This document shows, in pieces, positions 22,183 through 32,127 of a stretch of 64,000 bases of DNA. Position numbers and translations under genes: made by a program. The DNA comes from Niebla homalea. Its lineage: Eukaryota > Ascomycota > Lecanoromycetes > Lecanorales > Ramalinaceae. The stretch's first letter is position 1. Each line of letters opens with the position of its first letter. Location of the stretch: assembly GCA_019925105.1 (NCBI GenBank), contig JAHGAU010000013.1, forward strand, positions 1,178,001 to 1,242,000. Direction: 5' to 3'. The notes below the pieces were generated by a model. It saw only the letters and a list, made by a program, of their open reading frames with translations, was not told where the DNA came from and did no database searches.

Positions 22183-22600
22183 TCATCGTTCGCACCGAGA
22201 CCCATCTTTAATGGCCTCACTAAGTTTCTGGGCTTTGTAATCTGCCCCGTGATCCCGCTCATCACGGTTCCCGCAACGGTCAAGCCCGCGGGGCAACAGG
22301 AACACACAACACATTCTGAAAACACTACAACGCCCAAGTGTGATCCCTAACGTAGACCCCGCCCATCCAAAAACAAATGTGCACGCCGTGATAACGCCGG
22401 CGTCTGTACTTCCCACGGCACTGACGATGGCGAGGATATTGACATTCACGGTCCCACCAAAGCCGAGCCCACCTAGCGCAGAATACACTGATGGTTCCAG
22501 CCCCGGCGTATTGGCGCTGAGTGTACAATACAACCCTAATGCAATGATCAGAGATGCCCGGAAAAGAACGTGTGCTTACCAAGCTCCGGAAGGAAGATAT
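22183..22600 (-). pseudogene. MFS transporter fragment
   Basis: The minus strand reads ASLIIALGLYCTLSANTPG, EPSVYSALGGLGFGGTVNVN and TACTFVFGWAGSTLGITLGR, the pattern of the late transmembrane helices of a 14-TM multidrug or amino-acid exporter (the lG-GxG..., R.LGS.LG type). After about 22330 the frame continues into non-family sequence, and no other helices of the transporter are in the neighbourhood. An intron-like donor GTAAGC lies just upstream. A truncated relic in the decayed island. Confidence 0.55.
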
Positions 22601-23718
22601 CGAGTTGGAGGACGATAGGCTTAGCAGTGCGGCAGTAGATGGGGTTTGGATAGCACATACCGTTATAACAATAGGTACCTAATCATCAGTTAAGATCTTA
22701 AGTAATTCAGAGACAGTCTGTCCTGGCTGTTGTGCGATCTGCGAGAGTGGCTGACATGGCTCCATGACGTGCCAAAGAGACGAAAAGTGATGGAAGCTTT
22801 GACTCATAGATGTCATGCCGCGGGGCAGAGCCAAATAGACCGATTCAGGGGCATATTATTGGCTACTTTCCATTGATGCTAATAAAGGTCGGATCCAATG
22901 ACAGCACGTAACCCATTCCAGACTCCTTGAGTCGTACGCACCAGAACGAGAAGCTAGATATGTTAAGCTCAATCTGCCTTTTGATTCCCCCACTCGTCGT
23001 CTCCATGGTGTTCCTGCATTTGAAAGTCAAAGACAGACTCACGAGAGTTCTCGAATATGATAAGGTCTATGATTGGATTTGAGCTAGTGGTCCGATATAA
23101 TCATTAATATGTATACAAAGTTTCACAACCCTAAGAGAGGTTTTTTTTTAATTGATAATGCTCACAAAAGCTTGCGTATCCTGCCTACGCCTCAGGCGCC
23201 TGGTCAAAACTTCCGCTTCTATATAATCAGGGGCCCCGCGCCACTCACACAAAGCCTCCTCCACTCACAACATTTATATCCAAGCTATCGGGCTGCTTCA
23301 TCCCATTCTACAATGTCTTCTTGTGAATTTCACACCCTAACCTAGGTATTCACGACCTACGTATCCAGCCAATCCCTCAGCATCCGCCCCCCCGGAAAAC
23401 TACATAAAACGCAATCACCTCGGCCTTGCCATGCCAACAACCATAATAACAAGATGATGATGAAGTAAGTAGGCGAGCAAGCAAGCAAGCAAGCACCCAC
23501 AAGATTCCCCAAACCAAACAAACAAATAAAACTCTCATATGACAAGGGGGAGTCTCTGTGTGTGTATCTTCGTGGCCAACCCAAACCCCCCCCCCCCTCA
23601 TTCATCAATGGACGCCTGCCTGCCTGCCTAACTAACTAATAAATAACAATGGACGAACGGACGAACGAATGTGGACAATGATGACAACAGAGAAAACCAA
23701 TGACGACGACATCCTTGC

Positions 23719-23775
23719 CCCCTTCTTCCCCTTCTTCCCCTTCTTCCCCTTCTTCCCCTTCTTCCCCTTCCCCTT
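23719..23775. repeat. (CTTCTTCCC)n polypyrimidine microsatellite
   Basis: About five and a half copies of CTTCTTCCC followed by further CT-rich sequence to about 23815. The strand asymmetry makes triplex or slippage structures possible. Confidence 0.9.
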
Positions 23776-23844
23776 CCTCCCCCTCCCTTCTTCCCTTCTT
23801 CCCTCTTCCCACCTTTCCCCCGACCCCCGACCCCCACCCCCCGA

Positions 23845-24455
23845 TCCCCACGCCTGTTTTCCGCTTGAATGCCTGAATGCCTGACTCCCTACATGCAACG
23901 TCATGATGGGAGGAGCGACGTTTCTCAGCACCGGCGCTTTGGGATGGGATGGCCGCACACAGACACACACACGGAGACACACAACACAGACATGATGCGC
24001 TTCAGGGAGGGAATAGGACCGTGGAGCTGTGTGTGAAGAGCAGACGACGCAAATGATGAGTGTGCGCGCCATCACGCCTTTTTGCAGTAACCCCTGAACT
24101 GTGCTGTGCGTCTGTCTGCACCGACCCCCCCCCCAGCGGCACCCCAGCGGCACCCCCGCGACCCCCACCCCTGTTTCCGGCCTGAATGCCTGAATCCCTA
24201 CGATGGGAGGAGTGAAGTGTCTCAGCAGGGCGGGGTTTGAGATGGGATGGGCTGGGATGGGGCTTGGTTCCCCACAAGCAAAAACACACACATACACAGA
24301 TGATGCGCTTTACCAAGGGGGGGAGGTAGGGAGACCGTGGAGGTATGTATGAAGAACAGACGACGCCAAGAATGAGTGTGCGCGCCAAGATGCTATGCCA
24401 TCCCACCTTTTCAAACCCTGAATTGTTGCTGTGCGTACGTCTGTACCGAACCCCC
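23845..24455. repeat. diverged tandem duplication, two copies of about 310 bp
   Basis: Copy A runs from about 23845 to 24130 and copy B from about 24160 to 24455. Shared anchors in the same order are CTGAATGCCTGA, GATGGGAGGAG, TCTCAGCA, GGGATGGGATGG, ATGATGCGCTT, AGACCGTGGAG (A lacks one base), CAGACGACGC, GAGTGTGCGCGCC and GCTGTGCGT..GTCTG..CCGA. Spacing between anchors differs by up to 20 bp, so the copies are old. No ORF is conserved between them. Confidence 0.8.
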
Positions 24456-24566
24456 TCCAACGCCAAGACATGGCGATGGAAAACCAAAAGCACCATACCT
24501 TCGGCTCCCCCCCTACCAACAAGACGCAATCTTCCACGCTCAAGTCTCCCCCACTTCCCCCTCTCG

Positions 24567-26967
24567 CTACCCCCCCGCGCCCCTCCATACCACCCCCCAC
24601 CGAATTCCAACCGAACCGAACACCGCCTCACGAACCGCCAACAACTCCTCCTCCCCCCCACCACCCAAAATCAGCCTTCGATTCTTCTTGATCAACGCGT
24701 TCAACCGCTTCTCCACCGCCTCGCACTCCCTCCTCCGGCCCGCCCACTTCCCCTCCATTTCCTCCACCTTCAAGCGGGCTTCCTTGCCCCACCCGCTCTG
24801 CTTCAGGTGATTCGGGTCGCCGAAGCCCACAACCCGTGGGCCCGTGCGCACTGGCGCCGGTGTCTGTGACGGATCCTGCGCTGAGGAGGAGGAGGAGGAG
24901 ATCGGGCCGGGGAGTGCGGTACTGGCATTCACGGCGGCGGCGGCGGCAGCAGCAGCGGCGGCTTCCGAGATGGCGAACGTGTTGATCATTTCGCCCCCAT
25001 CCTCCACTCCGCCCGCCGCATCCATTCCTTCTCCTCCTTCATCATCGTCGTCATCGTCGTCAAAGTCTTCCCCATCGTCCTCTGCAGCAGCAGCAGCTGC
25101 TGCGGCAGCGGCGGTGGTGGCGGGGACTAGACGTTCTCGATACCCTGGCAGTAATTTCTCGATATCAGAGGGACTGTTGTCATGGGATGATGCAAACGGT
25201 GGGACCACACCACCCAAAGTGTCGAATAGTGCGACGAAGCGGGTGGCTTGGTGGTGGGATAGACCCAGAAGGGGGCGGCGGTCGGGGAGGCAGACGATGG
25301 GACGATTGTTCTGGGTGAGGAGGAGGAGGGCGTGGCCTGCGTCGAGCTGGCGGAGTTGGGGGTCGGTGAGCGTGGGAAGTGGGGTGGAGAGCAGGTTTGT
25401 GTTGTCGGCCGAGGGGGAGGAAGCGTTGTTGTTGTTGGAGGAAGCGGTGGAGGAAGAGACGGGTTTAAAGAGATCCGCTGTTGAGGGGGAAATGGCGGAT
25501 GTGGAGAGGAGGGTAGTGTAGATGGAATGCGCGGTCATCGTTGCGTTTGATGCAGGTTTGTTTTGTGGGCGGGTGGTGTCCTTGGTGGTGTCTGGCAAGA
25601 TATTGGCATCCATGCCTACAGGGTCCGAAGTGGATACAGCTGCGGCGCCCTCACTTTTAAACTCAGAGCGCGCTGGGGAGGGTTTCCTCACTGCCACAGA
25701 AGCCACTTTCTTATCTTCCTTTGGAGGGCCTGTAGGAACCGGGGGAACATTTTCCACCTTAGTGTCGGGCGTTGGTGACGAAGGGCGGGTAGGCGCTGGC
25801 GTGGAGTCGGCAGTCATGCCCTTCTTCTCCTTCTTGGTCTTCTTCTTCCTGACATGAATCGGTTCCTGAACCACGGACGGCTCTTCAATCCTGGTTGGCG
25901 TCATTCGCTCGGCCTTTTCCGCCCTTTCAGCCTTGATGGCTTCCTCCGCTTGCTTGGCACGTGCTTGTCGCTCCTTCTTTTGCTGTGCTTTCGATATCTG
26001 CCGAATTGGAGCTGCCCCTACCAGGCTCGGTGGAGGTGAGTTGGCTCGAGAGCGCGAAGCTGTTGTAATGGAAGCGTTATCTGATGGTGTTGCCGGTTGC
26101 TGAGACAAGGAGGTAATACTCGGTTGTCGTGAGACAGCCTTGCCCCCACCACCAGTTGCGATACTGGTAGGTGAAGCTGGAGATGCCGCGCTGGCAGCTT
26201 CACTTTTTGTCGGCGTCTGGCCAACGCGAATCGTCTTCGGTTGCTTGGGTCGAGGAGTAGGCGAAGCGACCGCTTTCTGCGACGAGACTGTAGCTGGTGT
26301 TGCTGGCTGAGAAGGCGTTGATTGACTTGGGCTGTCAACTTCCTTGCCCTTGGATTCATGCCGAGAGCTGGGTACAGGCTCGGAGTCCTTAAGCCCCGCT
26401 TTCTTTGCAGCAGGTATGTCTATGCTCTGGGGTCTCTGCCTTTTCTCAGCTGGCAGTGGCGTCGAAGGCCGGTCAGGTTCAATTTCTTCCAGATGTTCGG
26501 TGCTTTTATCTTTTGCCTCGTGGCCAACACTTCGAACCTTAGCCTTATCCTCCGCAGGTATCACTGAAGACGCATCTGTAGTCTTCACAGCTTCGGCAAC
26601 TTGATCCTTTTTTCCTTCCTGCTCCGCGGAAGCTTCTGTTTGCACAGCCACCGGCTTCGATATCGACGAAGGCATCTTCTTCGGAATGACGGGTCTCAAG
26701 CTGGCAGCCGTGGCTTTCGTCGTCTTCTTTGGAGCAACCATTGGTGCAGGTGCCGCCGCTGGCTGCTTCTGAGGCGTAGGCAGAGACGGAAATTCCTGGA
26801 CCGATGAGAGACCGGGAGCCGCGGGAGCTGGGGTGGAGGATCTCGATGAGACCCTCGGGATATTCTTGGACGACGATGAGCCACCGGGTGCGACCTTTGT
26901 GGCATCTCGGACAAGGCTGTCAATACGTGATATGGTGCCCGCAAATCTGGGAGTTGCTCCTAGTGCT
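24567..26967 (-). CDS. low-complexity protein, possibly the C-terminal extension of Not4
   Basis: The open frame runs on minus from an acceptor (TGCCTTTTAG) at 26968 to the stop at 24567, about 800 codons. The first in-frame ATG is 26741. The N-terminal part reads LGATPRFAGTISRIDSLVRD, then Ser/Pro/Ala-rich sequence. A basic coiled-coil patch follows (KAQQKKERQARAKQAEEA), then IHVRKKKTKKEKKG. Next is a globular-looking piece (AISPSTADLFKPV, NNRPIVCLPDRRPLLGL), an acidic FDDDDDDDEGGEG run, poly-Ala, and a C-terminal helix (EEMEGKWAGRRRECEAVEKR, ALIKKNRRLIL). Filamentous-fungal Not4 proteins often have a long tail of this type, and the Not4 gene lies just upstream on the same strand. However, no splice from the Not4 stop region keeps the frame, so it may be a separate gene with an upstream small first exon (ATG near 27300). 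Confidence 0.6.
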
Positions 26968-27582
26968 AAAAGGCAGAAAAGTCAGCCTCAATGTATCTCG
27001 AAAGCTAGAACAAGGCCAAGATCAGGTTCAGTCAGAAGGATCCAGAAGCGCCCCAAGAAGCAGTTGAAGGCGTTAGTGATCGAATCACGACTCTTTCGTA
27101 TCCAGAGGCCAATAATGGTTCCACACTGCAAGAGACACATGCGCAAGCCTATCTACAGTCTCTCGTTCTCGTCAAAGCACACAAAAGCAACGGTTCTAGG
27201 TGAGAAACATATGTAAGAATAGATCTGATATTCTTCTGCCAGCGAAAAGTTCCCCAGGGGTGTGATTACATACATAGTGCGCCAGCCGAGACGAGAACGA
27301 ACATGACGCTGTGCGTCTCTTGAGCCACCTCATGATAATGCCCCTAAGGAAAACTTTAATGGTCGTAATGTGATTGTTGGCCGTGATGTGCGCACTGGCT
27401 CCCATCCTTTTTCCGTCGAGTAGAGGAATCAAAATCGAGACGCCGTAAGATATCGACCATTCTAAAACCTTGTTCACCTTGCTCGTTCAGAAAATTTTGC
27501 AGCACAACTGTCGATAACCCCCTTTTTGATTATGTCACATCAAGAAGCGAAAATATTGGCCCCTGACACGTCGTCCAATTCT
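26968..27582. other. gap between the Not4 stop and the low-complexity gene
   Basis: No long frame. On the minus strand a short ATG frame (FVLVSAGAL, near 27300) ends at a GTATGT donor that would join in frame to the acceptor at 26968 across an intron of about 300 nt. This is a possible first exon. The rest looks like 3' UTR and promoter. Confidence 0.35.
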
Positions 27583-30286
27583 TCACCACCTATTATTATA
27601 TCCGCCGCCATAAATCGCACCGCCGGCATTGTTGAACGCCCCTTGACCTTGAGGTCCAAATTGACCACCCACACCGCCATGGTGCATCCTAGCCTGAAGG
27701 ATGCTTGGGTCATCCACTATGCCACCTCCCCCAGAGGAGGAAGTGTTAGCATGTCTATGCTTCTTGCCCTTCTTCTTCTGCTTCTGGAGATTCTGGTCCT
27801 GGAAACTCGGATTCGACCCCAACTGCGAGCCATAGAACGTGTTCAAAAGGCTGGAAGAAGGGCCGTCGGGATTAATGTGCTGTTGTGAAGAAAAAGGAAA
27901 TTTTAACTCACGCTTGCCAAAATCGGCTGCTCCCTGTCCATTATTACCGCGGTCCCTTGATCGTAATAGTTGCTGCATCGCGTCGTCATGATTGTTCTTG
28001 TTGCCTATGTTACCACCAAACCCAGCACTGCCACCCATAGCACTTGCGAAGCCATGGCCTTGACCAAACATTCCACTTCCATTGATCGGTGGTGTCCCGC
28101 TTGATTTGAGACCTGGAGGCGGGCCTTGGACACCGCTGTAGAAGTTGGGAGCACTGGCTTGAGGAAATTGTTGTCCTTGAAACTGTTTGTTGTGGGTTGC
28201 TGGAAGCGCGCCGGCCTGTTGTGCGGCCAGCTGAGGATTGGCCGCAGGTTTGACTGCTGCCGGATTCATGGTGGAGTCACTGGAAAAGGTATATCTTGAA
28301 GCTTGCCGAGCATGTCCCTGGGCCGAGCTAAATCCCCCAGGAGCTTGCAGCTGATTTTGAAAAGGATTTGATGTCTGATGCTGATGCAGTGACGAAGTCT
28401 GGCCATAGCCCTGTTGAAATGGTGTTTGGCTAAGCGGACTCTGACGAGTGCTTCCACTACGTTGCAGTAACGACAGCTGCTCTCTCTGTTGAGGAGTCAG
28501 CGTCCGGGAAAGGTTATCGATATTGTTCGGGTGGAATGCTGAGCCGGCAAAGGAGAATTGGTTGGAAGGAGAAGTGACCGTCGCTTGAGTCGTGCTTCGA
28601 TTTTGTCCTCTCAGTCGTCCCAGCTGTTCTGAGATGGTGTCTTCTATGTCAGGCTCTCCACCGAGCTGCAGACTTCCACTTCCTCGGTTCTCATCTTCTT
28701 CAGCTGTGGACATTGCTCCCAACACATTTCGTTCCTCTTCTTGCTTGAGCCGCTCCCGCTCTTGCTCTTTCTCCGCTAGGTATCGTTTTAAGCCGCCCTG
28801 ATCGTCAATCATATTTGGAAAGGCATATATCTCTTTGAGTTGCTGCTCCGTATACATGGACGTGTTGAACCTCCAATTCGCAAATACATCCTTTTGGGAG
28901 ATGAGCTTTTTTGTCAGCATAGTAACCAGATCCTCTTCAGGTGGCGCAGACGGCCTTGTAGGGGGATCAGGTGAGGAAACCGTCTCTGAAGGTGTAGGTT
29001 CTGGTTCAGTCTGCTTTGAGATGGGTGAAGGTTCTGCCGGTTGGGTGGCAAGATTCGAAGACGTGACGACTGGACTGGGGGTCGCAACGCTCGCAGCTTT
29101 GCTCGATCGAGCCGCTTCTGGTTGCGTATTTTTGGTAGCCCAGTTGGCCGTAGACGGCAAAGCGGGGCCATCGTTATCACTGCGACTGCCAGCGTCATCT
29201 CGAGTTGCTTGCTGCAAGGCAGCAGATAATGTCTGAGGTGCTTGCTGTGCAGGAGGCTGCGGTTGAGGTGGCGGTTGAGTAGAATTCGAGGCTTGCGCGT
29301 GTCCGGCAGGCCGCTGAGTAGACATGGCATTCATCGAAGACAGATCTTGCCGGCTGAAACTATCGTAGTCTTGGCCAATCTCATGTAAGAAGGTGCAGTT
29401 CCGGTTGCCGCATGTCTCGTGTCGTAAGTATGCTGAACAGTACTTTGTCGTGCCATACTGTGCTCTACATGATGCGTTAGCCGGCGTTGCGACCACAGAG
29501 AAATGAAGGTACCTTAGTGGCCTTTCCAGGTTTCGCGAGCCATCTACGGCCGCAATGCACCTGGCAGCATCCTCACGCTTTTCAAAGGTGACATAAACGC
29601 CGATTGAGTTGCTGTCACTGTTCGAGCCAGCCTTGGCTTTGCTTACGACGATTTTGATGATCTTGCCGTACTGCCCAAAATACTGGTCCCCTCTCAGCGT
29701 CCTGAGGAATTCTTCTTCACTGCTCTGTTGACTAAGGCCGATCACGTATACCAGATTCTTCTGGACGACTCGTAGACCGGCTAGGTGCTTGCGGGTATTG
29801 GTCTCAACTTGTCTTTGCTCCGTCTCTTTCTTTCTGGCGAGGGCTTTTTTTCGGGCTTGTAAGGCTATGTCTGCTTTTTGTTCTTCTGGGCTGACAATTT
29901 TCCATTCTATGCTTTGATCATCATATCGTCTTCGACATGCGGGGCACAAGCCATTCATATTATTCTTGATATTATTGTAGCAGAATTGGCATATCTAGGT
30001 CACAGCATGTTAGCCACAGATTTACGAAAACAAGTGTTTCGCTAAAAGTATGGAGTATGATGGGGCGTCGTCTCTTGTCATGTCAGAGAGAGCTTCATAC
30101 CTGGTACCCGCATGGGCATGGTTTGAAGTTCTTGTCGGACAAGTCGAACTCTTCAACGCATAAGGGGCTGCAGAGGACACGGTCAGTACATCTATCCCCC
30201 CGCCATGGCAGCTCCACGAGATGACAGAGCACTCACCATGATTCCTCCCCATCATCAGTGAATGAGTCCTGTTGTATCTTGGACAT
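27583..30286 (-). CDS. NOT4: CCR4-NOT subunit 4, RING E3 ubiquitin ligase
   Basis: Three exons on minus (30286-30237, 30167-30101, 29994-27583) give 842 aa. Residues about 17-62 form the C4C4-type RING, CPLCVEEFDLSDKNFKPCPC then CQFCYNNI and LCPACRRRYDD. The intron positions inside the RING are supported because the cysteines only appear after splicing. A basic coiled linker follows (ALARKKETEQRQ). An RRM comes at about 113-195 (NLVYVIGLSQQ, SIGVYVTFEKREDAARCIAA), then a CCCH zinc finger (YCSAYLRHETCGNRNCTFLH). The remaining 600 residues are Gln/Ser/Gly-rich with ARMHHGGVGGQFG and GGGYNNRW at the end. Not4 ubiquitinates ribosomal and nascent-chain targets and links mRNA decay to translation quality control in the cytoplasm. 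Its promoter is shared with the complex I gene. Confidence 0.95.
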
Positions 30287-30642
30287 TGTGAGGAGGTTGA
30301 GGTGCGCCTCGGGCACAGGGGTGAGGTCGAGGCTTCGTTTTGTGAGATGAAGATCATGAAGATACCCTTATATGTGTATACTCCGTGGGATGACGGACTG
30401 CGTTGTTAATTTGAGATGGTATAGAATGTATGGATAGTGAATGGCAGGTGAGGAAATAAAAGTTGAGAGTGAGAAGCTCGAAAGAAGGAAATAGATTTGG
30501 ATCTGCCACTAGCCGGATGCGGAAAGGTGTCAAGATGTCGATCCTGGACCAATAATGAAGCAATGAGGCAATGACCTCGACAACTTCAAGGGAACACTTT
30601 GTCGCCCCAATTGCTCCCAATTCATAATCGGCATCTACTGGA
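30287..30642. promoter_or_regulatory. divergent promoter of NOT4 and the complex I 30 kDa gene
   Basis: 356 bp separate the two ATGs, which point away from each other. No ORF of interest lies here. The arrangement suggests shared control of the two housekeeping genes. Confidence 0.7.
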
Positions 30643-31734
30643 ATGGCTGCTCGATCAGCGCCAAGCACGTTGAGAAGCGCTTTGCGCCAGAATGCTGTAG
30701 CACCACGGTCGACCGCCACCATAAGACAGCTATGCTGCTCAGCAAGAAGAAGCAAAGATGTAGCATCCCAAGAAGAGCTGCCCAACATGCGCCACGCTCA
30801 ACGACCGCGTACATTCCCTTTCCCTTCCCCTCCACCTCCTCCCTCAAAGCCCCAACGACTAACATAATGACCCTCCCCCTCCACAGCCGGCGGCAAACTC
30901 CACGCCCCTGTCATCAACCCCGCCGACAAATACCAAGCCAAAGCCGCCAGCCTGCACACCTACGGCCAATATCTCATGTCCTGCCTCCCCAAATACATCC
31001 AGCAATTCTCCGTCTGGAAGGACGAACTCACCATCTACATCCCCCCGGCCGGCGTCCCCCCCACCATCGCCTTCCTCAAATCCCACACCGCCGCCGAATA
31101 CACCATGATCGCCGACATCACCTGCGTCGACTACCCCACCCGCTCCAACCGCTTCGAAATCGTCTACAACCTCCTATCCGTGCGGCACAACAGTCGGATC
31201 CGCGTGAAGACGTATGCGGATGAAGCCACGCCCGTGCCATCCGTCACGCACCTGTACGACGGGGCCAACTGGTACGAGCGGGAGGTGTACGATCTGTTCG
31301 GCGTCTTCTTCACGGGCCACCCGGATCTGAGGCGCATCATGACGGATTACGGGTTCGATGGGCACCCGCTCCGGAAGGATTTCCCGCTGACGGGCTACAC
31401 GGAGATCCGGTACGATGAGGAGAAGAAGAGGATCGTGGTGGAGCCGTTGGAGCTGACGCAGGCGTTTCGGAATTTCGAGGGCGGCACGGCGGGTGAGTCT
31501 CTTCTCCACTTTCTTTCCTTGCATCTCCAATTTCTGGTGGTGGGGCGTGGGGAGCAGGCTTAGATGTGAGAAAGTTGGGTTAGGGAGGAGGACATCGAGT
31601 CGAAGTTCAGTGGCTAATAGTGCGTGTTCGATGTAGCTTGGGAGCAAGTTGGTCCGGGCAAGGACAGAACGCCTGAAGAATTCCAATTGCCAACGCCGAA
31701 GCCCGAGGAGAAGAAAGAAGAACCGAAGAAATAG
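30643..31734 (+). CDS. nuo-30: NADH:ubiquinone oxidoreductase 30 kDa subunit (NDUFS3/Nuo-30)
   Basis: Three exons (30643-30808, 30887-31492, 31637-31734) give 289 aa. The N-terminus is an Arg/Ser/Ala-rich mitochondrial presequence ([20 protein letters not shown]) without acidic residues. The mature part starts near [20 protein letters not shown] and carries [20 protein letters not shown]. The complex I 30 kDa signature [20 protein letters not shown] and [13 protein letters not shown] are present. The C-terminal exon adds a Lys/Glu/Pro-rich end ([14 protein letters not shown]), as usual in fungi. The subunit sits in the peripheral arm of complex I, close to the quinone site, and carries no Fe-S cluster itself. 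The intron 1 donor GTACAT is a little unusual but gives the only frame that joins [10 protein letters not shown]. Coding strand has strong C-ending codon preference, as for a highly expressed gene. Confidence 0.96.
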
Positions 31735-32127
31735 ATGGTATGTAAGGTAGGAAATGGGGCGGAGATAGATCGGTCATGAGTGGAAGCAACGACTTTCGCA
31801 ATCAATGCTGTCACAGGCTTGTGGTTCATTGAGCTCGGAAAGATCAATTGCATTTGCAAGCTTTATCAGATACGCGCCAGCAAGTCTCATAACTATATTG
31901 CCTTGAATCTGCGTCATCTACTCCACCATGGCCGCTGCTCTGGCGCCTTAACTTCTTCATATGCCAGCAGCAGTCCCTGGTGGTATGTCGCTGAAGACGT
32001 GTGCATAGTCTCTCTCTTTCGGTTCGTGGCCTGACACCCTGAGTTGATGTTCGCCTCCGCTACCTTTGCAGAGCAATTTTCCCCATAACAGCGATGAGAT
32101 GGCAACGAGACCTTGATCCAGGTCTTC
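31735..32127. other. convergent 3' intergenic spacer
   Basis: Lies between the 3' ends of the complex I gene (+) and the AP-1 gene (-). No features seen apart from what must be both 3' UTRs. Confidence 0.6.

Larger units (their letters stand above)
22620..24566. other. low-complexity intergenic region
   Basis: No credible gene. The first 700 bases are AT-rich and unique. From 23380 on there are C runs, (AAGC)n at about 23474-23496, a (CTTCTTCCC)n tract and a diverged tandem duplication, listed separately. Long minus-strand frames across 23632-24664 are products of this composition. Confidence 0.6.

Noticed and set aside
19360..22810. Other TGACTCA words (for example near 19391 and 22795)
   Set aside because: Chance expectation for this 7-mer pair is about eight in 64 kb; none lies in a promoter where the match is otherwise supported.
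23632..24664. Several minus-strand frames of 100-220 aa
   Set aside because: They lie over C-rich repeats and the tandem duplication; frames are not conserved between the two copies.
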